Assembly: GCA_905479995.1 (NCBI GenBank)
Contig: CAJQON010000003.1
Location: 1-64,000, forward strand
Direction: 5' to 3'
DNA: 64,000 nucleotides
DNA from: an uncultured Flavobacteriales bacterium
Lineage (GTDB): Bacteria > Bacteroidota > Bacteroidia > Flavobacteriales_E > Vicingaceae
Shown here: piece after piece, positions 32,717-42,044 of the stretch
Position numbering within the stretch: the first letter of the stretch is position 1
Layout: each line of letters begins with the position of its first letter
The notes under the pieces: generated by a model
What the model was told of the DNA's origin: nothing
The model's database searches: none
What the model saw: the letters and a program-made list of their open reading frames with translations, nothing else
Made by a program: the position numbers and the translations under genes

Positions 32717-33339
32717 AAAATAAAAAAATATTTTGCATTGGTGCTAACAAAACTGGAACGACTTCTGTTGAGCGCGCTTTAATTGATCATGGGTTTAAAA
32801 TGGGGAATCAAAGAAATGCTCAAGACCTTATAGAAAGCTATAAAAACAGGGATTTTAATACTATTATTAAATTCTGTAAAACAGCTGAAGCATTTCAAGA
32901 TGCCCCTTTTAGCTGGCATAATACTTTTATGTTTTTAGACCAAGCATTTAATGATGCTAAATTTATTCTTACTGTCAGAGATTCTGCTGAAATATGGTAT
33001 GAATCATTTGTTAATTTTCATTCAAAAAGATTTGGAACAGATGGAAAAAAACCTACAGAACTTGAATTGAAGAATGCTAAACGAACCTCTAAGAGAACAG
33101 TTTGGGATAATTTAAATATTAGACATAATCTTGAAAATAATGGTCCTTATGAGAAAAAGATGCTAATTCAATACTATAATGATCATAATAGAATTGTTAA
33201 GGATTATTTTAGATTTAAAGATAATTTATTGATTATTAATCTAAAAAATAAAGATGCTTATGAAAAATATTGTGAATTTTTAGGAGTCGAACAATTGTAT
33301 GAAAATTTTCCATGGGAGAATAAAACTGAAGATATATGA
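32704..33339 (+). CDS. Sulfotransferase-family protein, 211 aa
   Basis: The 5'-PAPS loop is FCIGANKTGTTSVERAL near residue 10 and the 3'-phosphate motif FILTVRDSAEIWYESF near 100. It is short for the family but has both cofactor motifs. It overlaps the sulfotransferase before it by 13 bases and the one after by 4 bases (ATGA), so the three are translated together. The acceptor is probably a sugar in the polymer made by this locus, which is inference. Confidence 0.82.
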   Translation: MFRVKNKKIFCIGANKTGTTSVERALIDHGFKMGNQRNAQDLIESYKNRDFNTIIKFCKTAEAFQDAPFSWHNTFMFLDQAFNDAKFILTVRDSAEIWYESFVNFHSKRFGTDGKKPTELELKNAKRTSKRTVWDNLNIRHNLENNGPYEKKMLIQYYNDHNRIVKDYFRFKDNLLIINLKNKDAYEKYCEFLGVEQLYENFPWENKTEDI

Positions 33340-34325
33340 AAAAAATAATTATTCTGGCATCGGAAAGATCTGGAACAAATTTACTGAGAACACTACTGGG
33401 TAATCATAAACATATTTGTGCACCTGTTGCACCGCATTTCTTTGATGCTTTCAGACCTAACATTCATTTATATGGTGATTTGAATAAAGCAACAAATGCA
33501 GAAAAATTGTTAGACCATATGATTAGATTGTCAAACCATAAATATAATGATTGGCAACTAGATTCTAATGCAAGTTCAATTAGAGAAAAATTCAATGTAA
33601 ACTCATTACAATCTGCATTTGATGCTCTTTATGCTATTAAAACAGAATCTGAGAGCAGCAAGCATTATGCCTGTAAGGATAACCACATGTTTAACCACGC
33701 ATTTTTACTAGAGACCTTAAATAAAGGTGATGAGATACACTACATTTATTTATATAGAGATCCTAGGGACCACATAGCATCATGGCTCCGAACCCCTTTA
33801 TTTATGCACACTCCAATAGCGATTGCAAGAAAATGGAACAGGGAGCAGCAAAAAATAATAGCATTAGAGAAATCATATGGGCTTCACTTGAGTTACCTTA
33901 AATATGAAGACCTTATTGATAACCCTCAAGAGTCGATGACGAAACTCTTAAATGATCTGAACCTTGAAGTTGATGAAAATTGTTTTAACACAGATAATAA
34001 AAACATTGAGTCTAAGAGAAATGAATTTTGGAAAAACCTCTCTAAGCCTATAATGAAATCTAATACAAAGAAATATGAAAAGTACTTGAAAGGACAGGAT
34101 TTACTAATCGTTGAATCTGTATGTAAAAAATATATGTCATATCTTGGTTACGATTTAGATACTGCTGCAAATTGGGTATGGAAAAAAAATAGAGGTTATG
34201 GTACTCGCCTAAAAATTAGAGCAGCTATTTCCAGAAAAAAGAACAAAGATCTTTTTGATAAAAAGATGGCGGATTTAAAAGATAAATTAAACCTTTTGGA
34301 CAGTTTTAAAAAAGAACTTAAATGA
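33336..34325 (+). CDS. Sulfotransferase, 329 aa
   Basis: The N-terminus carries the 5'-PAPS loop at once, KKIIILASERSGTNLLRTLL. The 3'-phosphate motif is IYLYRDPRDHIASWLRTP near residue 145. The C-terminal third is rich in Lys and Arg (RAAISRKKNKDLFDKKM). It overlaps both neighbours by four bases. It is the third of four sulfotransferases in the locus; each shows different surroundings of the PAPS loop, suggesting different acceptors rather than recent duplication. Confidence 0.86.
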   Translation: MKKIIILASERSGTNLLRTLLGNHKHICAPVAPHFFDAFRPNIHLYGDLNKATNAEKLLDHMIRLSNHKYNDWQLDSNASSIREKFNVNSLQSAFDALYAIKTESESSKHYACKDNHMFNHAFLLETLNKGDEIHYIYLYRDPRDHIASWLRTPLFMHTPIAIARKWNREQQKIIALEKSYGLHLSYLKYEDLIDNPQESMTKLLNDLNLEVDENCFNTDNKNIESKRNEFWKNLSKPIMKSNTKKYEKYLKGQDLLIVESVCKKYMSYLGYDLDTAANWVWKKNRGYGTRLKIRAAISRKKNKDLFDKKMADLKDKLNLLDSFKKELK

Positions 34326-35425
34326 TAAAAGTTACACAACCTTTTCTCCCTCCCCTCGAAGAATATCAAAAATATCTCGAACAAATATGGGAAGAAAAAT
34401 GGATTACTAATGGTGGCCGATTTCATCAAGAACTTGAGCATAAAATGTCTCAATATCTAGGTGTTGAACACCTATCTTTATTTTCTAATGGAACATTGGC
34501 ACTAATGGTTGCTTTACAAGTTTTAAAAATTGAGGGAGAAGTAATTACTACCCCTTATAGTTTCGTAGCCACCTCACACTCATTATGGTGGAATGGAATT
34601 ACACCTGTATTTGTTGATGTTAACCCGGTAGATTGTAATTTAAACCCTGATTTAATTGAAGCCGCTATTACTGATAAAACAACCGCTATTATGCCCGTTC
34701 ATGTATACGGAAACCCGTGCGACACTGAAAAAATCGATGCTATTGCCAAAAAGTATAACTTAAAAGTAATTTACGATGCCGCACATGCCTTCAATGTTAA
34801 GCAGGATAACAAAACAATTTTAAATTCTGGCGACCTATCAATCTTAAGTTTCCATGCTACGAAGGTATTCAACACAGTTGAAGGAGGCGCAATTATTAGC
34901 CCGGATGCAGAAACAAAAAAAATGATTGATTACCTTAAAAATTTTGGTTTCGAGAACGAAACTACAGTAGTGGCTCCGGGTATAAATTCTAAAATGAATG
35001 AATTACAATCAGCATATGGTTTACTTCAACTAAAATTTATCGATAATAACATCAGTAAAAGAAAATCGCTAACTGAATTATATAAGTCCAGGCTAGAGAA
35101 AATTGATGGGGTTGAATTAATTAATTCTAACGATAACATAACATACAACTATAGTTATATGCCTGTTTTCATTAAGGAAAGCTATAAAAAATCTAGAAAT
35201 GATCTTTATGATTATTTAAAGTCTAAAGACATCTTATCAAGGAGGTATTTTTATCCATTAATTACAGAATTTCCGGTATATAACGATTTACCCACTGCTT
35301 CTAAACGGAATTTACCGATAGCCAACATGAAGGCCGAGGAAGTACTATGTTTACCCTTGTATGAAGAATTAACCGAAAAACAAGTGAACCTTATTTGTGA
35401 TTTAATTAGAGATTTTAATAGTTAA
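34322..35425 (+). CDS. DegT/DnrJ/EryC1/StrS-family aminotransferase
   Basis: 367 aa, full length. A PLP enzyme that usually aminates a keto-sugar nucleotide. The PLP lysine is Lys181 in SFHATKVFNTVEGGAI; Asp152 in IYDAAHAFN is the pyridine partner. FSNGTLALMVALQ near 55 is the cofactor-phosphate region. It overlaps the preceding sulfotransferase by four bases and is 13 bases before a WbqC gene. It implies an amino-sugar in the polymer, with the keto-sugar made by genes elsewhere. Confidence 0.92.
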   Translation: MIKVTQPFLPPLEEYQKYLEQIWEEKWITNGGRFHQELEHKMSQYLGVEHLSLFSNGTLALMVALQVLKIEGEVITTPYSFVATSHSLWWNGITPVFVDVNPVDCNLNPDLIEAAITDKTTAIMPVHVYGNPCDTEKIDAIAKKYNLKVIYDAAHAFNVKQDNKTILNSGDLSILSFHATKVFNTVEGGAIISPDAETKKMIDYLKNFGFENETTVVAPGINSKMNELQSAYGLLQLKFIDNNISKRKSLTELYKSRLEKIDGVELINSNDNITYNYSYMPVFIKESYKKSRNDLYDYLKSKDILSRRYFYPLITEFPVYNDLPTASKRNLPIANMKAEEVLCLPLYEELTEKQVNLICDLIRDFNS

Positions 35426-35438
35426 TGTTTTTGAAAGT

Positions 35439-36146
35439 ATGAAAGTAGCTATAATGCAACCTTATTTTTTTCCTTATATAGGTTATTTCTCATTGATTAA
35501 ACATACTGATTTATTTATCCTGTTTGATACGCCTCAATTTATTCGTCATGGATGGATTGAAAGAAATCGAATTCTAAAGGCAAATGGAGAACCTCTTTAC
35601 GTAAAAGTTCCATTAAAAAAACATCCAAGAGAAACCGCAATTAAAGATGTCGAAATTAACTATTCTGAAAATTGGAAAAATAAAATTCTAGCTCAATTGG
35701 TACCGTATAAAAAAATTGCCCCTAATTATTGGGCAATTTTAAAACTTGTTAATGAAATATTTGAGTTAGAAACCACCAGTATTGTTGAGTTAAACGGACA
35801 CGCTTTGCAAAAAATTTGCGACTACTTAAAGATAAATACACCCATTAAAATATGGTCGAAAATGAATCAACCCATAGGAGAGGTTAATGCTCCAGATGAA
35901 TGGGCACTAGAAATTTGCAAGGCTACGAATGCGAGTTCTTATTACAATCCAATTGGTGGAAAATCTTTCTTTGATAAAACTAAATATGAAAATAACAATA
36001 TAGAACTTTTCTTCATGGAAAGTGAGTCAATTGAATACAGCCAGTTTGGGAATGCATTTGAACCTTTTTTATCAATTCTTGATGTTATGTTATTTAATTC
36101 AACGGAGCAAGTTCAATTAATGTTAGATAAATTTAAACTACAGTGA
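35439..36146 (+). CDS. WbqC-family protein
   Basis: 235 aa. The family signature is clear: KVAIMQPYFFPYIGYFSLI at the N-terminus, then FDTPQFIRHGWIERNRIL, and near the C-terminus NPIGGKSFFDKTKY. WbqC proteins occur in O-antigen and other surface glycan clusters; their reaction is not established, though links with DegT aminotransferases and amide-type sugar modification are repeatedly seen. Here it sits between two DegT-like proteins, and its TGA overlaps the next GTG start. Confidence 0.9.
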   Translation: MKVAIMQPYFFPYIGYFSLIKHTDLFILFDTPQFIRHGWIERNRILKANGEPLYVKVPLKKHPRETAIKDVEINYSENWKNKILAQLVPYKKIAPNYWAILKLVNEIFELETTSIVELNGHALQKICDYLKINTPIKIWSKMNQPIGEVNAPDEWALEICKATNASSYYNPIGGKSFFDKTKYENNNIELFFMESESIEYSQFGNAFEPFLSILDVMLFNSTEQVQLMLDKFKLQ

Positions 36147-37108
36147 AAGTAATTGGAGGTTATTTTGAAGAAGAAAGATTAATATTAGCAAGTTCTGATA
36201 ATCAATACCACGATGATTCATATCATCTGAATTCATGTAGAAATGCTCTATTATTGATTATTATAAAACGTGAATATAGTACCGTCTATATCCCCTATTT
36301 TACTTGCAATGTTGTTGCTCAAGTTCTGAAATCTAATAATGTTAAAGTTGAGTATTATCACATAAATCAGCATCTCGAACCTCTTATTTCAGATATCCCA
36401 GCTGATGCAGGATTAATTTATACTAATTATTTTGGATTGAAAGATGAATATATTCAGCAAATACTAAAAAAGTACAAAAACCTCATTATTGATAATGCTC
36501 AATCTTTTTATTCCAAGTCTATACCAGGGGTAGACACTGTATATTCTCCTAGAAAATTTTTTGGTCTTCCAGATGGAGGGTTATTATCCACAGATTTAAT
36601 GATTGATTTAACGGAGTATTCCCAAGATCATTCTCAGGATAGATGTTCACATTTAATTCTGAGAAAAAAATATGGTGCAGAAAAAGGTTACTCTGAATTT
36701 CTTAAGAATGATGCAAAATTGATTAATTTGCCGATCATGGAAATGTCGAATTATACAAAGTCGGCCATGGGTAAAATAGATTATGAAGGATCTAAAAAGA
36801 AAAGAAAAGAAAATTTTAATTATTTGCATAACAAGTTAAATCATTTAAATGAATTCGAAATTCCATTAAACGATAATAATTCTCCTTTAGTTTACCCACT
36901 TTTAGTTTCAAATGGAGACCAATTGAAATCGCACCTCATTTCAATGAAAATTTTTGTTGCAACCTATTGGCCCGAGGTAAAGAGTTTAGTTAACAAAGAC
37001 TGTTACGAATATTATTTAACGAACAATCTAATAAATATCCCTATTGATCAGAGATATAATATTGAGGATATGAAGCTTATTGTAAAGAAAATCTTGAATT
37101 ATGGATAA
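36143..37108 (+). CDS. Divergent DegT-like PLP-dependent protein
   Basis: 321 aa, shorter than the family. It keeps a DegT-like core: YIPYFTCNVVAQVL, IIDNAQSFYS with Asp117, and VYSPRKFFGLPDGGLL, in which Lys138 matches the PLP lysine position. Cofactor binding is therefore plausible but the N-terminal region is reduced. The start is GTG at 36143, overlapping the WbqC stop (GTGA). It may form a complex with, or act after, the other two products. Substrate unknown. Confidence 0.72.
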   Translation: MKVIGGYFEEERLILASSDNQYHDDSYHLNSCRNALLLIIIKREYSTVYIPYFTCNVVAQVLKSNNVKVEYYHINQHLEPLISDIPADAGLIYTNYFGLKDEYIQQILKKYKNLIIDNAQSFYSKSIPGVDTVYSPRKFFGLPDGGLLSTDLMIDLTEYSQDHSQDRCSHLILRKKYGAEKGYSEFLKNDAKLINLPIMEMSNYTKSAMGKIDYEGSKKKRKENFNYLHNKLNHLNEFEIPLNDNNSPLVYPLLVSNGDQLKSHLISMKIFVATYWPEVKSLVNKDCYEYYLTNNLINIPIDQRYNIEDMKLIVKKILNYG

Positions 37109-38078
37109 AGATGCAATGTACGACAACTCGAAGCGATCAATTCATCATAAAAAAGATGAGTCATTAGAATTAATTTTAAAAAAATTAAATACTCTAATTG
37201 AACCTCAGCATTCCGATAAGTTAACACCTAAAATGCCAATAGTATTAATAATGGGCTGCCCCAGATCTGGTTCAACTTTAATGATGCAGTACCTCGCTTC
37301 TCAGAATATCTTTTCATACCCTTCAAATCTCATTGCAAGGTATTACAAAAACCCAGAAATAGGAATACTTTCGCAATTAGCGTTAAAAGACTTAATAAAT
37401 TCGAATGAGTTTACATATAACTCCAACTTAGGCAAAACAAAGGGAATATTGGCACCAAGTGAATTTTGGTATTTCTGGCGGGAACATTTTCAATTTTCTA
37501 AATACAATTATTTAACTGATAAAGAAATAAAGTCTATCAATACCTCAGTATTTACCAACCAACTTGCATCTTTTGAAATTCATACTGGGCTTCCGCTTTT
37601 GATGAAAGGAATGATTTTAAACTGGAATATTCCTTTTCTTCATAAAATTTACCCCAAATTTATTTTTATAAATCTAAAGCGAGATACAATTGCGAATGCT
37701 CAATCTTTATTGCAAGCTAGGAAATCCTTCTTTAATAATGAAAACAATTGGTATTCGTTCAAACCTCTGGAATTTGAAAATTTAAAGGAATTATCGCCTA
37801 TTGAACAAGTTGTTGGTCAAGTACATTATACACAAAGGGCTATTGAAAATGGCCTGAACAACATTCCTCATCCTAATCAGATTAACATTAATTATGAAGA
37901 TTTTTGTGAAAATCCCTATCAATTATTAGAACTGATTCAAAGTAAATATGAAGCTCTTGGTTTTAAAATGGACATTCCAGAAAACAAGAATGAAAAATTT
38001 ACCGCAAAAAGTACTGCAAATAATTTCAATGAGTCCGAATTAAATAAATTTACAACTGCTCTATTAAAATATGATTGA
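37101..38078 (+). CDS. Sulfotransferase, 325 aa (fourth in locus)
   Basis: After a ~45-residue polar N-terminus comes the PAPS loop MPIVLIMGCPRSGSTLMM, and the 3'-phosphate motif is FIFINLKRDTIANAQSLL. It overlaps the previous gene by eight bases and the next by eight, so it is in the same translationally coupled string but separated from the other three sulfotransferases by the DegT/WbqC group. The acceptor is unknown. Confidence 0.85.
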   Translation: MDKDAMYDNSKRSIHHKKDESLELILKKLNTLIEPQHSDKLTPKMPIVLIMGCPRSGSTLMMQYLASQNIFSYPSNLIARYYKNPEIGILSQLALKDLINSNEFTYNSNLGKTKGILAPSEFWYFWREHFQFSKYNYLTDKEIKSINTSVFTNQLASFEIHTGLPLLMKGMILNWNIPFLHKIYPKFIFINLKRDTIANAQSLLQARKSFFNNENNWYSFKPLEFENLKELSPIEQVVGQVHYTQRAIENGLNNIPHPNQININYEDFCENPYQLLELIQSKYEALGFKMDIPENKNEKFTAKSTANNFNESELNKFTTALLKYD

Positions 38079-38991
38079 ACTAAAGGGTAAAGAAAAAATA
38101 GAGTTGTTTCCAAATCATGTTGGAAAATCACAAGTTGTTAGTGTTTGTGTTCAGGCTTACATGCACGAAAACTTTATTCATCAGTGTCTCGACAGCATCA
38201 TTGAACAGGAAACGAATTTTGATTTTGAAATTCTAATTGGAGAAGATAATTCTTCCGATAGAACACGTGAAATCTGTATGGAATACGCCACAAAATACCC
38301 AAACAAAATTCGTTTATTTTTACATGATCGAAGTAACGTAATTTACATAAATGATAAACCCACCGGACGATATAACTTTTTATTTAACCTCAAAGAAGCT
38401 AATGGAAAATATATTGCCTTTTGTGAAGGTGATGATTATTGGATTGATAAACAAAAACTGCAAAAGCAATTTGACTTATTAGAAAAGAACAATAAAATGT
38501 CCTCTTGCACTCATAATGTTTATCAGGTGTTTAGCAAAAACGACTATAGTTTTTCAGAAAAGAAAATATATTGCCAATTGAATTTTAAAAAACTCTATTT
38601 AGAAGATTTATTAGCCAATAGGTATTCTTTATTTCATACCTCATCCTTTATGTTTAGAACTGAATTACTTAGTTTTCCTAACCTATTAATGGAAGCTATA
38701 AGTGGGGATATGACAATTTTCAACATAATTGCCCAACATGGAGCTATTGGAGTTATACCTGAGTTCATGAGTGTATATAGGGATCACTCAGGTGGAATAA
38801 CTAAAACGCAAGAGCATATGCAATACTTAGCAAAGAACAAAATTCATATTCTACAATTATTTGATAAATATTTTGACTACAAGTACACTAAAGTTATAAA
38901 AAAAACGATCAGGGCATATGAAATTAATTCACCAGTGCGGCTATCTTTGGCGTTTAGAATTAAAATGAAAATCAAACATAACTTTTCATGA
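38071..38991 (+). CDS. Glycosyltransferase family 2
   Basis: 306 aa. GT-A fold: VVSVCVQAYMHENFIHQCLD, the UDP-binding ILIGEDNSSDRT, and the DXD-like FCEGDDYW near 113. It adds one sugar to the repeat unit on the cytoplasmic side. It overlaps both neighbours (8 and 4 bases). Sugar specificity cannot be told. Confidence 0.9.
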   Translation: MIELKGKEKIELFPNHVGKSQVVSVCVQAYMHENFIHQCLDSIIEQETNFDFEILIGEDNSSDRTREICMEYATKYPNKIRLFLHDRSNVIYINDKPTGRYNFLFNLKEANGKYIAFCEGDDYWIDKQKLQKQFDLLEKNNKMSSCTHNVYQVFSKNDYSFSEKKIYCQLNFKKLYLEDLLANRYSLFHTSSFMFRTELLSFPNLLMEAISGDMTIFNIIAQHGAIGVIPEFMSVYRDHSGGITKTQEHMQYLAKNKIHILQLFDKYFDYKYTKVIKKTIRAYEINSPVRLSLAFRIKMKIKHNFS

Positions 38992-40091
38992 AAAGAAAGA
39001 ACCTAGCCATAATATCGCCAGCTCAAAATGCTTATTCTGAAACGTTTATTCAGGCACATAAAAACTTAATAAATGCTAATGTTAGCTATTATTATGGTGG
39101 CTCTATACCAAGTAATTTAGATGGTAAAGGAAACATAAACCCTATATTTAAAAAAGGTGTAAACAAGCTTATAGGTAACCAAAAAAACGATAATGAATGG
39201 GATATTAAGAAAGCCCTTAAAGATTCACTTAAGAAAGAAAATATTGAAATAGTTTTAGCAGAATATGGAACTGCTGGGAATAGAATTTTTCCTATTTGCC
39301 AAGAATTGAATCTACCTTTAATAGTTCATTTCCATGGTTACGATGCAACCACCTATGAAATACTCAAGAACAACAATAATTATAAAGAAATGTTTGCCTA
39401 TGCAAGCAAAATAATTGCAGTTTCTAAAGCAATGTACAAACAACTCCTATCCATAGGTTGTCCTGAAGAAAAACTCATTTTGAACACATATGGACCGAAT
39501 GATGAATTCAATAAACTCCAATCTTCCTGTGAAGAAGAATTATTTATAGGTATAGGAAGATTTACTGATAAAAAAGCACCGTATTATACAATTTTAGCTT
39601 TTAAAGAAGTTGTCAAAAAATTTCCAAATGCGCAGTTAAAATTAGCTGGTGATGGTGCTTTAAAAAACACTTGTGAAAACCTTATTAAGCTTTACAGCCT
39701 AGATAAGAACGTTCAGCTCTTAGGTGTAATTACACCTGAAGAATATCGTAATTACCTGTTAAAAGCAAGAGCTTTTGTTCAACACTCAGTAACTGCTGCA
39801 GATGGAGATATGGAAGGCACTCCATTAGCCGTATTGGAAGCTAGTAGCGCAGGCGTACCGGTAATTTCTACTAACCATGCTGGGATACCTGATGTAATTA
39901 TACACGAAAAATCTGGTCTTCTGGTTAATGAACATGATGTTGATGGAATGGCAAAAAACATGCTTAGATTTCTTGAGGATAAAACACTAGCTAAAGAGAT
40001 GGGGAAATATGGAAAAGAAAATATACTGGCTAATTTTTCAATGACCAAACACATTGAAACCTTAAACAAAATTATTATTGATACTGTTTAA
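38988..40091 (+). CDS. Glycosyltransferase family 4
   Basis: 367 aa. GT-B enzyme with LIVHFHGYDATTYEI in the middle, IGIGRFTDKKAPYYTI starting the donor domain, and the EX7E motif in EGTPLAVLEASSAGVPVI. It resembles colanic-acid-type WcaL/AmsK glycosyltransferases. It overlaps the preceding gene by four bases (ATGA) and is followed by a 63-base gap, one of the few breaks in the operon. Confidence 0.9.
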   Translation: MKRKNLAIISPAQNAYSETFIQAHKNLINANVSYYYGGSIPSNLDGKGNINPIFKKGVNKLIGNQKNDNEWDIKKALKDSLKKENIEIVLAEYGTAGNRIFPICQELNLPLIVHFHGYDATTYEILKNNNNYKEMFAYASKIIAVSKAMYKQLLSIGCPEEKLILNTYGPNDEFNKLQSSCEEELFIGIGRFTDKKAPYYTILAFKEVVKKFPNAQLKLAGDGALKNTCENLIKLYSLDKNVQLLGVITPEEYRNYLLKARAFVQHSVTAADGDMEGTPLAVLEASSAGVPVISTNHAGIPDVIIHEKSGLLVNEHDVDGMAKNMLRFLEDKTLAKEMGKYGKENILANFSMTKHIETLNKIIIDTV

Positions 40092-40154
40092 TTTTACTTA
40101 TTTATAACTTAAACGTATTACTATATATTAACTTATAAGGAATTTGAATAGAGA

Positions 40155-41054
40155 ATGAATGAAAGTTTAATAAAATTTTTCGCTAAGACACTGCGAGGTC
40201 TACCTCACTTTAAAGGAAAATATAGAATAGGAAAATTCTTGCAAAACGTTTTGATGAAAAAAAATGTTTGGCAAAACCCAGAGTTCTTTGTAAAACTGAA
40301 GAATGGCGTTGACTTATATATTGATGCAAGATCAAATACACATAAAGTTCCATTTTGGACAGGTATGCGAGATGAATCCATTATAAAGCTAATTAAAAAG
40401 AATATTAGTCCAGATGCAGTTTTCTTTGATGTCGGTGCAAACATTGGTTATTATGCTATCCCAATTGCTGAACATGTAAAATCTTCAGGAGGAAAAGTAC
40501 ACGCTTTTGAACCCGTAGAATCTAACTTTAATAGCCTTATGAAAGGCATTGAAAAAAACCAACTTATTAATATCTCTTCCAACAAATTTGCTCTAGGAAA
40601 CTCTATTGGAAATATAGAAATTATTAAAACAGAAGTTGGGAACTCTAGTAATGCAGTTTTGTCTTTTGAAGGAAATGACTATGCAGAAAACACTAAAGAA
40701 ATCATACCAATTACAACATTAGATCAATACATGATTGATTGTAACTTAAACAAATGTGACTTTATCAAAATAGATATCGAAGGGGCTGAAATATTCTTTA
40801 TTCAAGGAGGAACTGAATTTTTGAAAAAATATACTCCTATAATATATGGAGAATTTAATTCCTATTTTATGAGTAAATTTGGATTTACTTTTATGGATAT
40901 ATGGGAAGTAATTGAACCATTAGGATATGAAGTTTACCAAGAAGAAAAAAGGAATAAAGGTGGATTTAAAAAAGTAGAAAAGGTTAAAGCAGGATTAAAC
41001 GATTTATTGTTAATTCCAAAATCAACTAAAAATATTCAAAACTGGTTGAATTAG
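40155..41054 (+). CDS. FkbM-family methyltransferase
   Basis: 299 aa. The SAM-binding site is FFDVGANIGYYAIPIAEH, with acidic VHAFEPVESNF and the family mark FIKIDIEGAEIFFIQGG. FkbM enzymes put a methyl group on sugar hydroxyls, so this gene suggests an O-methyl sugar in the polymer. It stands between a GT4 and a GT2 gene, with 17 bases to the latter. Confidence 0.9.
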   Translation: MNESLIKFFAKTLRGLPHFKGKYRIGKFLQNVLMKKNVWQNPEFFVKLKNGVDLYIDARSNTHKVPFWTGMRDESIIKLIKKNISPDAVFFDVGANIGYYAIPIAEHVKSSGGKVHAFEPVESNFNSLMKGIEKNQLINISSNKFALGNSIGNIEIIKTEVGNSSNAVLSFEGNDYAENTKEIIPITTLDQYMIDCNLNKCDFIKIDIEGAEIFFIQGGTEFLKKYTPIIYGEFNSYFMSKFGFTFMDIWEVIEPLGYEVYQEEKRNKGGFKKVEKVKAGLNDLLLIPKSTKNIQNWLN

Positions 41055-41071
41055 ATTCTTAAACTAAAAAA

Positions 41072-42013
41072 ATGACCTCAAGTCCTTTAGTATCTATAAT
41101 AATTCCTCTATATAATTCAGAAGATTATATTTTCGAGACCATAAATAGTGCTCTAGAACAAACACACACTAACATTGAAATAATTGTTGTTGATGATTTT
41201 TCTACAGACTCATCCTATCAATTAGTCGAATCAATTAATAATCCAAAAATATTCCTTCATAAAAATCTAAAAAAAGGAGCTTGTGCTGCCAGAAATAGAG
41301 GTTTTGAGCTAAGCAAAGGTGAATACATCCAATATTTAGATGCTGATGACTTACTATCTAAAACTAAGATTGAAAAACAACTCAAGCTCTTAACAAAAGA
41401 AGATTCAATTGCGAATTGCGGATGGAATTTTTTTAAAGACAATGATTTAGCAAAAAACTATATTAAACAAGCTATTAATAAAAATTATGACAACCCAGGT
41501 TATTGGCTTATTGACTCTTTTTTAGGTAATGGGATGGGTATAATATCAGCTTGGTTAACACCAAAAAACATTATACAGAAAGCAGGTGTATGGAATGAAA
41601 AATTACTTATAAATCAAGATGGAGAATTTTTCTGTAGAGTTATATTAAACTCAAGTAGTATCGTTTTTATTCCTGAGTTGTTGGCTCATTATAGAAGAAA
41701 CGATAGTAGTATTACTCAATCAAAAAGATCAATTGAAAAAATCGAATCACAACTGCTGTCATATAAGCTTTGTGAAGAACATTTATTACTTAAAACTTCA
41801 AAAATTGAAGCAATAAAGGCCATTGGAAACTTATATTTAAAGTTCATTTATCACAATGATAGAATTAGTAAAAAACTGTCGGATCGAGCTTGGGAATATT
41901 TTTATAATTTAAACATTGGAAATCCATGGGTTGTAGGAGGTGGAAAATTTAAAAAAATGGCTTCGATAATAGGTTTTAAGAATGCCTTAAAAATAATTAA
42001 ATTGCTCAATTAA
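41072..42013 (+). CDS. Glycosyltransferase family 2
   Basis: 313 aa. GT-A signature VSIIIPLYNSEDYIFETIN, IIVVDDFSTDSS, and acidic YLDADDLLSKTK. The acceptor-side NQDGEFFCRVIL is also seen. It is followed after 31 bases by another GT2. It is probably one of the sugar-adding steps of the repeat unit. Confidence 0.9.
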   Translation: MTSSPLVSIIIPLYNSEDYIFETINSALEQTHTNIEIIVVDDFSTDSSYQLVESINNPKIFLHKNLKKGACAARNRGFELSKGEYIQYLDADDLLSKTKIEKQLKLLTKEDSIANCGWNFFKDNDLAKNYIKQAINKNYDNPGYWLIDSFLGNGMGIISAWLTPKNIIQKAGVWNEKLLINQDGEFFCRVILNSSSIVFIPELLAHYRRNDSSITQSKRSIEKIESQLLSYKLCEEHLLLKTSKIEAIKAIGNLYLKFIYHNDRISKKLSDRAWEYFYNLNIGNPWVVGGGKFKKMASIIGFKNALKIIKLLN

Positions 42014-42044
42014 GTTAGTTACTTTTGAATTCAATTGATTAATA

